NCBI GenBank assembly: GCA_023014335.1
Contig: JAECYW010000038.1
Span: 185,009-249,008 of the forward strand
Direction: 5' to 3'
DNA from: Galerina marginata
Lineage: Eukaryota; Basidiomycota; Agaricomycetes; Agaricales; Galerinaceae
DNA length: 64,000 nt
In this document: in pieces, positions 1 through 9,700 of the stretch
Position numbering within the stretch: the first letter of the stretch is position 1
Layout: every line of letters starts with the position of its first letter
Program-made: the position numbers and the translations under genes
The notes under the pieces: model-generated
Databases searched by the model: none
What the model was told of the DNA's origin: nothing
Seen by the model: the letters and a program-made list of their open reading frames with translations, nothing else

Positions 1-455
1 AAAAATCCAAGGAAGAACCGGAATTCACGAGCAGAGACCAGGGGAACCTTGAGACACGGAAGATCGTATATTTTCTCGTTCTCTGACGGCTGAATCTTTA
101 CGACGCCACCGAGAAGATCTTCAAAAAGTCCACCAGCAGCAACAAGTTTGTCGACATGGACGCAGAATAAGATGCTGTCGACCACCGCATAGATATCACC
201 ATCGTCAAAGTAGAACTGGGTATCCGGAATAAATGGTGGCTTGTTGGAGTCTTGTTGTGAGAGCTGGGATGCACGTAGCTTGGCACGTTCGCGACGGTCA
301 CGTTGAACGGTACGCGTCTTGTATCTCTTCCTCGCGCTGCCGTCATTTTGGGATGAGTTCTGAGAGTTTTGATCGTCTCGGCACTTGCGTTTCACGCCTC
401 TATGGATATCGACGAAGACAGTTGAGGAAGAAGTGTGGTTGGAAGTTGAAGACAT
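1..455 (-). CDS. BTB/POZ-domain protein, C-terminal part cut by window edge
   Basis: Minus-strand reading frame opening at the ATG complementary to 453-455 and staying open to base 1, about 151 residues, so the 3' part lies outside the window. The first 75 or so residues are a basic, Ser/Thr/Gln-rich leader (RKCRDD, RKRYKTR, RRERAK). After it comes a segment of the type FYFDDGDIYAVVDSILFCVHVDKL, which matches the start of basidiomycete BTB domains (a D-x-x-x-V-x-V-D strand followed by F-x-V-H-x-x-x-L). Such proteins are thought to be adaptors or transcription-associated factors, but the function of this one is unknown. The basic leader suggests a nuclear location (inference). A second BTB gene lies at 4347-5343, as expected for an expanded family. 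Confidence 0.6.
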   Translation of the reverse strand, partial: MSSTSNHTSSSTVFVDIHRGVKRKCRDDQNSQNSSQNDGSARKRYKTRTVQRDRRERAKLRASQLSQQDSNKPPFIPDTQFYFDDGDIYAVVDSILFCVHVDKLVAAGGLFEDLLGGVVKIQPSENEKIYDLPCLKVPLVSAREFRFFLGF

Positions 456-779
456 GATGGTGCCACGAAATTTGAGAATCAGGTAGAAGTAGCGATAATG
501 GTTTGAGGACACGGATGCAGGTTCAAGACGAGAGAAGGGCGAGAATAAAACAGCACTCGTCGGACTATAAAATAGGTTAAGCCTTGCCTATTGTTCTTGT
601 TCTTACATTGTTGTTCTTCAGCTTGAGTGGCACATCTTGCTTTGGGCACGGCTCTTGCTCGACTGCCATATCGGGGCAATGACGACAATTTGATCACTCG
701 ATCAAACGGCAGACACGTGGAATACTCCGGCAAAGACGCGTTACTATTCAACCACCTCGTCAGGATCACCTTCGATGAC
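456..779. other. intergenic region, divergent promoters
   Basis: 324 bases between the divergent starts of the BTB gene (minus) and the DMAC1-like gene (plus). Open frames here have no recognisable protein similarity. I see no RNA gene or repeat. Confidence 0.4.
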
Positions 780-1129
780 ATGGTAGATACTACTCACCAA
801 ATGACGCCAAAGCGAGGCGTAGAACAGCCAGGTTCCTCTGAAAAATCATCAAAGCCGAAGGAGTGCCTTTCCTGTCGCGTCATGGGAACTGGCGTGCTTG
901 CTGGAACTGGGTCTTATGCAATTTGGCAATCACGCGCTGCAGCTCCAGGTTCGCCAGGCCAGAAGAAAATAGTGGCAGGTCTGGGCTTAGGTTAGATAAT
1001 ATAAAATAGCTTTCAAGGGTTGTGTTGCTGAACTGGTGTCTAGCACTTCTTGTTAGCAGTGTTTTCCGATGGAGATCATGGAAATGTGAGAATTTTATTT
1101 GGATCATTTTGGTCAGGATCACTCAATGA
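780..1129 (+). CDS. DMAC1/DUF4536-like small mitochondrial membrane protein
   Basis: Two-exon model join(780..990, 1044..1129), 98 residues. The core K-E-C-L-S-C-R-V-M-G-T-G-V-L-A-G and the following Y-A-I-W-Q-S-R-A are typical of the distal membrane-arm assembly complex protein 1-like family, whose animal member helps assemble respiratory complex I. Reading straight on gives a stop at 993-995 directly after AGLGLG, in the middle of the expected second transmembrane helix. Splicing GTTAGA (991) to TCTAG (1043) instead continues as LALLVSSVFRWRSWK, restoring a hydrophobic helix and the basic end typical of the family, so I prefer the spliced form. The donor is non-consensus. The ATG at 780 is the first in frame after an untranslatable leader; M at 801 is an alternative. 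Confidence 0.55.
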
Positions 1130-1207
1130 AAACAGAACGCAGATTCGGTTTGGATTTCCTTCAATCATATCGGCGAAGAAATGTTGAGGTGCCTAAGGAC
1201 TACTTGA

Positions 1208-2428
1208 TCATGAATGAGTGAAGTTCGGCTTCCTCTTCTCCGCGAAAGCAGCCATGCCTTTACGCGCGTCAGCCAGCACTTTGGAAATATAACTTCTATT
1301 GACACACCCTCTTTTTGATCGTTCGTCGCAAAAAGACCGTGGAAGATCCTTCTCTCGAAGCGCAAGCCCTCAGCGAGAGTCATCTCATACGCTTGGGAGA
1401 ATTGAGTACGAAAACCCCCGGCAGTAATAGATATCTAACTTACCCGCGTTAACGACTTCCTTACCAGCTTGGACTGCGATCTGACTCTTGCTAGCAATCT
1501 CTTTGGCCATACTCACGGCCTCTTTGACGACTTCGCCTTCGCCTTCACCCACAACTCTGCTAACCATGCCCCACTGTGCTGCCTCTTGCGCAGTAAAGTT
1601 CCGGCCGGTTAACACCAGCTCCATAGTGCGAGACTTTCCGATGGCGTGGATGAGGCGCTGTGAACCTCCCCCACCAGGGATGACTCCAAGGTTGATCTCA
1701 GGCTGACCGAACTTGGCTGTCGGGGAAGCCAGAATGATATCACACATCAGTGCGAGTTCACATCCTCCGCCAAGCTTGATACATTGGTTGAGAACGGATG
1801 CAACATTTCGGGCACTTTTTCTATTACTCACAGCGTACCCGCTCACGGCTGCGATGAGAGGCTTGCGAAGCCGGACAATTTGAGCCCAGTCCTCCAAGAA
1901 CTTATTCTTGTACACATCCGCGTCTAATTGTGAAAGTGTTCAGACAAGGGGCAGTACCCACAAACGATGGTTATCTCACATTGTTTATCTTTCATTTCTT
2001 TGATATCTGCGCCCGCTGCAAGTGCACGTTGTACCTTGAATATGTAGCAGCTTGAGAGAGTGAAGAAGAGTAGACATACCGGCAAATGCACGCTCTGAAC
2101 CGGTTAGGACCATAGCACCAACGGAATCGTCTTTGTCCGCTTCTTCCAAGGCATGATTGAGCTCCTTGAACAAAGGACTGCTTAGCGCGTTCAGTGATTT
2201 TGGCCTATTCAGCGTCACCAGCACCACTGAAGGCTCGGGACGCGAGACGAGAATGAATTCATATGCTTGTTGCGACGACATGAGCCGGATTGAACCACGG
2301 TGGAGATAGTGGGAGACCGCAGGTCGAGAGCAGCGAGGAGAGAGAGTTGCTGAAAAGCGGACAGAACTGTAAATGGACGTACGTAGCATTACAAACCGTG
2401 TAACTAACTTCGTGAACGAGGTGAACAA
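1208..2428 (-). CDS. enoyl-CoA hydratase, mitochondrial (crotonase family)
   Basis: Six exons on the minus strand (2428-2080, 2015-1980, 1923-1832, 1774-1444, 1391-1308, 1257-1208) give 313 residues ending in FTHS. The enzyme hydrates trans-2-enoyl-CoA to 3-hydroxyacyl-CoA in fatty-acid beta-oxidation. Crotonase hallmarks are present: the oxyanion-hole segment [24 protein letters not shown] with the first catalytic Glu, and [20 protein letters not shown] with the second. The C-terminus [17 protein letters not shown] is also typical. The N-terminus up to about residue 50 is rich in Arg, Ser and hydrophobic residues without acids ([15 protein letters not shown]), fitting a mitochondrial presequence. 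The gene converges on the DMAC1-like gene with about 78 bases between stops. The 57-nt third intron (1775-1831) keeps the frame if retained. Confidence 0.9.
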
Positions 2429-2621
2429 GTGACCGTCGGGGGGAACTGTTCATTCCGAGACGAGGGACGCGGTCCGGCCCGGTAAACACAATCTCTCACC
2501 CGGTAACTATCAATATAATCGACCGCTAGCTTTTATTGGGTATGTACATATGATCCAGGACGTTTTACGCAGCTGGAAGCGATTTTACGGCTATGAGATT
2601 TTCTTAGGGCTCCAAATGCCC

Positions 2622-3079
2622 TCAAGGCAGAGGAGTCGCGGCAAAAAATCCGTGCACAACGAGCTTCTCCTTATCCCACTTGTCCAGCAATCAGACCATC
2701 GGGTTTGCACAATAAATTATATAAAAATACTTACAACGTTCGAAACATAGTAAGGGTCAACTTTTAGCATTTCCCTGACCTCACTTGCCGATTTCATCTG
2801 GACGATCATAGACGACCCGACTGGGTTTGGAGCGTTACCAGGTGCAGGCTCAGGTTCCATGAGGATTCCTCCAACCCCTAGAGAGGTAAATATAACCAAT
2901 ATCATGATACTGCCCTTTGATACGCAGGAGAATGACTTACTGATGATCCCAGACTTGACCAGACCCTCAACGTGTTCAAGATGGTGAGGTCGCGCTGCAT
3001 TGCGCCTGGAAAGTATGTCCGCATCTGTGTAATACGGTGCGTAGACGAGAAATGTCGGAGTGGGACTAGGATCAGACAT
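2622..3079 (-). CDS. YCII-related domain protein, paralogue A
   Basis: Three exons (3079-2941, 2877-2735, 2678-2622) give 112 residues. It shows the YCII/dimeric alpha-beta barrel pattern: a starting strand FLVYAPYYTD, an R-x3-R-x2-H-L-x-H helix, GGILMEP strand, GSSMIVQMKSASEVREML, then DPYYVSNVWDKEKLVV and an end of the type PLP. The last pieces are completed only by splicing. YCII proteins are poorly characterised; some bacterial members are ring-cleavage or dehalogenase-like enzymes, so no reaction is assigned. No targeting signal is seen when starting at 3079; a longer in-frame start at 3259 adds a non-conserved leader and is not preferred. A paralogue lies 0.6 kb upstream on the same strand, indicating tandem duplication. 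Intron 1 (63 nt) is a multiple of three without stops. Confidence 0.8.
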
Positions 3080-3697
3080 CGCAATACTGTACGGGTACAG
3101 AGTTATTTGAAGGTAGTTAGGTCTTGAAGTCGAACTCGCACGGCAGAAGCAGGAAGTCAAGATAAAGAGATCAGGAAACGGAAAGCCTTCAGGGACTAAA
3201 TATAAGTTTGAGTAGTCCTGCTGACAGATACTTGAGAAGGTCGCAATTAGGAAGGCCAATTAGATTAATTCTCCGAGCGTGGCCACTACAAGAGTGGAAG
3301 AATAATCAAGAGCGGTAAAACACTTTCTGATTTCCGCTACAGGCTATAATAAGCATGGGATTTCTGATACCAACGAGTAACTCACCATCCAGGATAGTCC
3401 CCCACCCATGTCTGCCCTAACTGTCTTTGGAACTCTTCCATGGGTGGGTGGTATTTGAGGTGATCGGGCCCGGCTTTTGACTATTGAGGGCCGATAACTG
3501 CAAGACACTTCATGGACAATGAATAGTTGAGTGGCGCTTGGATCATCCATCACTTAAACTTGCAAAGCAGAGAAACAAGATATAGAGGAACAGCAAAACA
3601 TTCAGGCGATGTACAATTCTGTTCACGATGCTGTGTCATAGTTAAGGGCCCGGCCAACTATGTGAGCCAATAACATTTCCTGTTATGAGTGGGACCA

Positions 3698-4246
3698 CTA
3701 CGGGAGAGGGAATGCACTAAAGAACGGTAAGATGACAATCTTCTCTGGGTCCCACTGAATTTGTGTGGTAAGCATGACATTATGAACAATCGCATTATAA
3801 CTCACTACCCCCGAAGTGTAATAGATATCGTTCTCAATCATATTCTTTACCCTGTGAATTAAATTGAAGACCATATCAAGGACACAAAATACAGAAACGT
3901 ACTGATCAATCGACTCTGCCTCAAGGAGGAACGTGGATCCAACCATCTTTTTTGGTGCATCCGGATTTGTGATAGCATCGGGCGTAGTAAGCATCCCGCC
4001 GATTCCTAGAACGAATAAATGATGAAATTTATGTTGGAGGATTTCTTGTCTTCTGTGCTTACGAATAAGGCCGCTCTCGTGTCCTAGCTTTGCCCCAGCA
4101 AGGTGCTTTTCCCTCACAGAAAGTCTGCGTTCAAGAGTTCCTGGCTCTGTCTTGTCAGGTGCATAGACAAAGAAACGGTGGCGCGCGGGGGCAGATGGTA
4201 CGGTGGACATGGCTCTCGTCAGAAGAGAGAGTGGACGTTGAAACAT
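3698..4246 (-). CDS. YCII-related domain protein, paralogue B, likely mitochondrial
   Basis: Four exons (4246-4063, 4005-3903, 3851-3806, 3754-3698) give 129 residues with the same YCII layout as its neighbour: FFVYAPDKTEP, R-x3-REKHL, GGMLTTPDAI, GSTFLLEAESID, NDIYYTSGVWDPEKIVILPF and a PLP end. The N-terminus MFQRPLSLLTRAMSTV is basic and lacks acids, so a mitochondrial presequence is likely, and paralogue A lacks it. All three introns (57, 51 and 51 nt) are multiples of three and contain no in-frame stop, so the unspliced gene is one open frame of 182 codons. The exon model is preferred because only splicing gives an unbroken family match. Biochemical role unknown. Confidence 0.8.
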   Translation of the reverse strand: MFQRPLSLLTRAMSTVPSAPARHRFFVYAPDKTEPGTLERRLSVREKHLAGAKLGHESGLIRKHRRQEILQHKFHHLFVLGIGGMLTTPDAITNPDAPKKMVGSTFLLEAESIDQYVSVFCVLDMVFNLIHRVKNMIENDIYYTSGVVSYNAIVHNVMLTTQIQWDPEKIVILPFFSAFPLP

Positions 4247-4346
4247 GGATGGGAGAATGATTTAAAAGAGGAACCAAAGCGGGCCGAAGCGCGACGCGAC
4301 GTGTCTTAATTTAGCGCTGGAGCAATGACGCTCCTTACTTACGATC

Positions 4347-5343
4347 ATGCAATTCGAGGCAGATGAAAACTTTATTCGTCCAACTTCAAGCCCTATTACC
4401 TCGCTAAAATACCACCCCGACTTCTCTTCTCCTGATGGCAATGTCATATTGGCTGCGAAGGACGCAAAGATGTATTTTCGAGTCCATTCCCATACACTCA
4501 GGACAACGTCGGGATTCTTCAGGACGATGTACAGTTTGCCTCAGTACGTAACCACATGGTGTCTGTTTTATATATGTTCTAAGTGTGACAGTTCAGATCG
4601 ACGGCTACGCCAGACATCATGTACCTGGACGAGGATGCGGACGTGCTGGAGCATGTCCTCCGTATGGTCTGTGGACTGCCGTTTGCTGAGATCTCGTCGC
4701 ACGATTTTTTTGATTCCCTGCTGTATGCGGCAGAGAAGTATGATATGCCTGGCCCCATGTCGCTCATGCGAATGTATCTCTTAATGCCTGCACTGGCGGG
4801 AAATCCCATTCGCCTCTATTCCGTGGCTCGCCGGTATGAATGGCAACAAGAGGCCAAGCTCTTGTCAACCCAGACGCTCTCTTTAAACATCTATGATAAA
4901 ATCCACCACACTTCGTTGCGAACATTGTCGACTGATGCCCTCCTTGATCTCTTCCTGCTCCACCGCGCACGGCGAGAAGGGTATGTCCTTCATGCCACAA
5001 ATAAGAATGAATCGGGCCGCTGACCGTCGAGCCACACAGACTGCGAGAGTGTCTGGATGGCCCCCCTTTTGTATCAGGGGACCCGTCGAGGTGCATACAA
5101 TGCGAGACACCGATTGAATACACGACCTGGCGGGAATTGAAGCACCGGATTGTCACGGAGATGGATGAGCGGCCGCTGGGAGACAACATCCGGGACATGG
5201 GCCTTTGTATGTGGCCCGAAGCTGTGGCGTGCTGGAAGGCGGCGTGCTCGAACGAGACGTGCAAACGACTGCTGTACGACAGGGCGGAGACGGTGAGAGT
5301 GATCCGGGAGTGCGTAGAGCAGTTGCCAAAGACCTATAAATAG
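4347..5343 (+). CDS. BTB/POZ-domain protein
   Basis: Three exons (4347-4543, 4597-4980, 5040-5343) give 294 residues. The BTB domain occupies about residues 20-130: HPDFSSPDGNVILAAKDAKMYF then VHSHTLRTTSGFF, followed by LDEDADVLEHVLRMVCG and the helical FFDSLLYAAEKYDMPGPM. Exon junctions keep the frame and complete STATPDIMYLDED. The last third carries C-x-x-C (RCIQCETP) and a Trp/Cys-rich end. Agaricomycetes contain large families of such proteins whose targets are unknown; some are Cul3 adaptors elsewhere, which cannot be concluded here. It starts 100 bp from the divergent YCII gene B. Confidence 0.75.
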
Positions 5344-5432
5344 TAGAATAGGGGGAATGACGGTTCGAGTCCCAAAAAGGCAAATGAACAAGTTTTTGCA
5401 ACTCCTTACTTTGCTCTCAACCTCCATCTAAC

Positions 5433-6526
5433 ATGCCTGCCACACGTTCAGCAAGCATTCCCCCCCGTTCTCATCCCTTCCCGAACCCGAGTCCTCCCAA
5501 CAATCAACGTGACGCCGGTGCCATCTCTCTCTCGTCGTCAGAAGACAGCCCCAGGGCTCCGCTGAAAGCAATGCGTCAAAATAAGGCTCAACCGCGCTCG
5601 CGCCCGAAGAAGCTGTTCGTTCCACCCACAGACGATATCATTGAGATCTCCTCAGACGACGAAGCCGACGCCTCCCCGATCACTTCTCAGCACTCCGTTG
5701 TCGCAGATTTCAGACGGCAGATCAACAAGCTGCGAGAGGTACGTTTTCGCATTTGATTTCGGCCTAAAACTGTGCTCAACTTATCCGTGCCACTCGGCTT
5801 CCAGGAGAGCGTCAAACATAAACGAGACTTTGAACGAGCCTCAAGAGAACTCAAAGAATCAAAGGAGGAGATTAAGCATCTTCAAGCTCTTTGCAAGCCT
5901 GACAATGGGAAGATCTTGCTCGTGCGTCTCCCGAGTTCCTGGCATTTGTGACTATGTCTAATACAAACTATTTGTGCTCCTCCAGGATGTCGAGCAGTTG
6001 TCAGACCATTTAGATTGTGAAATCTGTACCTGTAGAATGTGGACGCCTTACATGTACGTCCCCGCGCCCCCTATAGCCGACGAATTTGTCTCATGGGTGT
6101 GCCTGCAGTCTGCCGGATTGTGGCCATTCCTTCTGCCAAACATGTCTCCAAGACTGGTTTGCCTCGATCCAAGCTCAGTTCCTTGCCACACATCCACAGA
6201 ACGACCCAAACCAGAACACCGCCCACATACTCCAGCTCACTCAAGTTATCGCCCTGAACCCACAACTCGTCCACCAGCGACATGTCACCGATATGATCGC
6301 TCAAATTATGCCACCTCGTCCGAACTATACATGTCCTACCTGCCGAGAGCCCGTGCGATCACGCCCGACAGAGGCATTTTCTATGAAGGCAATCGTCCGA
6401 ACAATAGCATCTGCTGCCGGCGAGAGCAGTCCAAAGAAGACTGCTCTTGGGACAAGGAAAGGAAAGGCTTCTGTATCTGCTCCTGGCCCATGGGACGGTT
6501 TCTTTCCCCCAAGAAGGCATAACTAG
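5433..6526 (+). CDS. RING-type zinc finger protein, probable E3 ubiquitin ligase
   Basis: Four exons (5433-5738, 5805-5921, 5986-6053, 6109-6526) give 302 residues. The first 85 residues are Pro/Ser-rich with an acidic patch I-I-E-I-S-S-D-D-E that resembles a SUMO-interacting motif. A coiled-coil-like stretch (QINKLREE...RELKESKEEIKHLQ) follows, then a C3HC4 RING: C-E-I-C, L-P-D-C-G-H-S-F-C-Q-T-C-L-Q-D-W and finally Y-T-C-P-T-C-R-E-P-V. About 50 extra residues separate the T-C-L-Q-D-W and C-P-T-C halves. The last intron acceptor was set at 6108 because only that gives the RING consensus YILPDCGH. The tail is basic. A SUMO-targeted ligase role is possible but is inference. Confidence 0.8.
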
Positions 6527-6789
6527 GTGTCAATCTATGCCACGATTACTTTGCTCATCACGATCTTTGTATTAGCTTGTATAATTCTTACTTATACACG
6601 TGAGTAATTGCCGCTCATGCTCTTAGTAGGGTCTCACTGTTGCCATGTGCAGCTTTTTTATAGCTATTATTCTAGTTACGCACTGCATACTTATCTCCTT
6701 CATCCCTCGATGATGCCACAAATACAATAACATCTAAATTACTATCAGAATTTAAGTAAGCCTTGGCGCCACACATACGGTCGCACAAT
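6527..6789. other. convergent 3' region
   Basis: AT-rich spacer of 263 bases between the stops of the RING gene (plus) and MED12 (minus). It will hold both polyadenylation regions. No gene is visible. Confidence 0.4.
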
Positions 6790-9700
6790 TCACTTCTTCC
6801 TTGCTCTAGTGGACTTTTCTGCGGGCCCTTTATTCGCCTTTTGCTTCTTGGCAGCCACGGTTGAACGACCAGGGACGGGTCCCTCGATGATTTCAACTTC
6901 ATCATCACTGATAGCCGCCGCAGCCGCCTTGCGCTTCATAGTTTCCTTTCCTTTGCTTGTTCCTGTCATAGGCAAGCTGTCCACGTCAATCACCTCGTGT
7001 AGAGTTGAGTTCGATCGCCGGCTCTGGACAGTCTGCGAGGGGCTGTGTGGCTGATGTTGACGCAAACCTGACGATGTCGTTGCCTGAGTCGAAGAGCGAG
7101 AAATAGTAGAGGAAGTTGGAGAAGCCCTCAGAGCCTGCGGATTGCTTGCATCGCCTATCAAAGCATCGGAGTCTTCACCTCTCAAGCGGGCGATCGTGTC
7201 TGGGGAGGGCTTGGACTCCAGCCGTGTCTCCCGCCAGTCTCGAATGAAGATATTTTCTGAAAGACCATCCCCAAAGGATCTTAGACAGCCCTCCATTGCG
7301 TTCTCACTCTCGCTGAGCATATCTGACTTCACACCGTCACCGGTAACCAGCGTGCCAAAGTTCTCCATTGGTATTGACCCAGAGTTTTTGAACACATATC
7401 TGACTTTCAGTCGCTCTTTCTCGTCTCGCTCTTTTTCTTCCTTTGGATCCAATAATATCGGCTCGCCTAGGTTTTCTATCCATTCCCAGGGCTTGTTAAC
7501 AACAACTGCTCCATACACAACGTTGCCTTGAGAATCGCGATGGGTAAGGACCAGATCCGTCACCACGGAATCTGAAGGAAGACGAGCTAGTAGGGTAGCC
7601 ATTTGTTTGCGGTATTCCGGGGGCATGTCGCTGGGTAGATCGCTTATAGGTATATGTGGGTAATATCGAAATGGGTCAAACGCGATTGACTTGGAGTCAA
7701 GGAAAATTTCTAGAAGAAAGGCAACGGCAATGAGCAACGTGTATCAAGCATCAAATACGTAGGGGAGGATTACCATCGTACAGAACCAATAAGGTATCGA
7801 TAAGTATGGGGTATGTGTTGAGATAGAGATCGTCTTCGCTGGCGCAGTGCTGCAAACTCATCAGCCCCCAGGTCAGTCTCGGTAGAGGAAGGGAACTCAC
7901 TAATGTGAGGCGGAAAATCAGCTTGGACAGACCGAGGAAGGTTTCTTTCGATTTGGATGTCCAAGTGCTCTTGAAACTGAGAACAAAGTGCAGGAGACGG
8001 GAGAGCAGAATAAGATTTTGGCTAGAGTGTGCTAGGCTCTTGTCATTTTGGATTTCTGCCTCTAGTTTCTTGAATCTGTTATCAAGAGCCACAACGAAAG
8101 CTTCTTGCACTTGTGGGTCAACCGAAGGCAATGCTGCTGGAGATTCACGGAATGGCTGGGATACATGGATAAGGACACGTAATAATTCGCCAACGCGTCG
8201 AACGCAGTCAGCTGGGTCAGACTGCGGATCGGAGAAAAACTCAGTCATGCATTGAAGTCCGTTGTTGACGAACTGGATTCAAAAGGACATTAGTATCCGG
8301 GTTAATTGACGAGTTCAAGCCACACCTTTGCAGCAACTGTGCTATCCGCCCCTCGAGCCATTTCCCCGACATAATAAGCTTCTTCTGCAGTTTTGGTATG
8401 GTGGAAGAGCATGGACGTTAATTTGTTAAGGTTCGCAGTTGCACATTCTGATGTGGGTTCGTGGTTGAGAGCTCGTCCGAGTTGTTTAACCTGTAGTTGC
8501 ATTTGAATTGTTGTGGCTGCTATTTTCCATGGTGTGAGTAAGCAGGTCACTTCAGGCCAGTCATAAATATTCGTTTCTAATCAAAAGATGGTTGGAAATA
8601 AATACACGGCCAACAGGTAAACGCGCGTACCATCAGTTGAGTCACATAATATCATTTTTAAACCAGCGATTGCTCGTTTGCTCAGATGTTCCGAACTTGG
8701 ATCCTCATCCGAGAGATAAGGCGAATTTTCAAAAGCCTCTCGGATGACGTCAAGGTTGCGATAGGCTCCTCTGCGAAAACCTGGCTCTTGACAGATACGA
8801 CAGCGAAGAGCTGTAGATTCGGTCCTGAGTGATTGGGGTATATCGTCATTGTTTTCCAATGAAATAAGAGTCGGAATGCTGGCAACGAGCAACGGGAAGT
8901 GGGGTTCGTTGTACACAGCCTGACGCCTTGTTCGGATACATTGGACCTCAAACAGATCGGTGGGCGGTACTATATCTTCGTTGACATCTTCTTGTAGTAA
9001 AAACAGGAAAGCAAGCTTGTTGGCGGCTGAGAGATATGTTTCAGACACCGGAGATTGACCTGCCGAACCGATGGCTCCCAATTGCCAAGCTGGGTAGATA
9101 AGTCCCTGTAGGACGGTTGTCGTCTTCAGAGCACCATGTACAACAAGAAACAAGAGAACGGCCTTCAATACATCCCAGGCATCGGTGCTTAGTGCCATGA
9201 CCTCAGCCTTTCCGGGCCCTAAGAGCCATTGCAACACGTCGTTATCTAAGCCATTTGGTAAATGTTGGTCCACTCGCCAAAGGAAGTCACCGTATCTCAG
9301 AGCACAAGCGCGACGAGCTTCGATGTCAGGTGTCATGCTGGGTATTTGTCGAAGACTAGCGACTGCATTGTCCCAGACTTTCCAAGCCCAGTCGGTAGAA
9401 GTTCGATATTTTATCCACAGTCGGTTCGCAAGATCGAAGGAAGCATTTGGATTTGGGTCTCCCGCTAACAGGAGTATTTCAGGAAGAACCTGAGGGACGG
9501 CCTCAGGTTGATCCACAATTGGTTGCAACGCCTATAAGTAATGTCAGACTATCTGACGCGAAAAATTGAAGAGAACCGACAAGTGTAAATGCTGCAATAT
9601 CTGAAGCGATCCTTTCACGGGATGGTCCATCGAGGTGTCGTCCACTGTCGAATCTCATCAATAGCGCCAGCAGAGGACGAGATTGTAAACCGCGTAGTTT

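Noticed and set aside
5357..5375. tRNA-like GGTTCGAGTCCC
   Set aside because: The flanking bases do not form a T-stem and there is no D-arm or acceptor stem upstream. It lies between two protein genes and is taken as chance.
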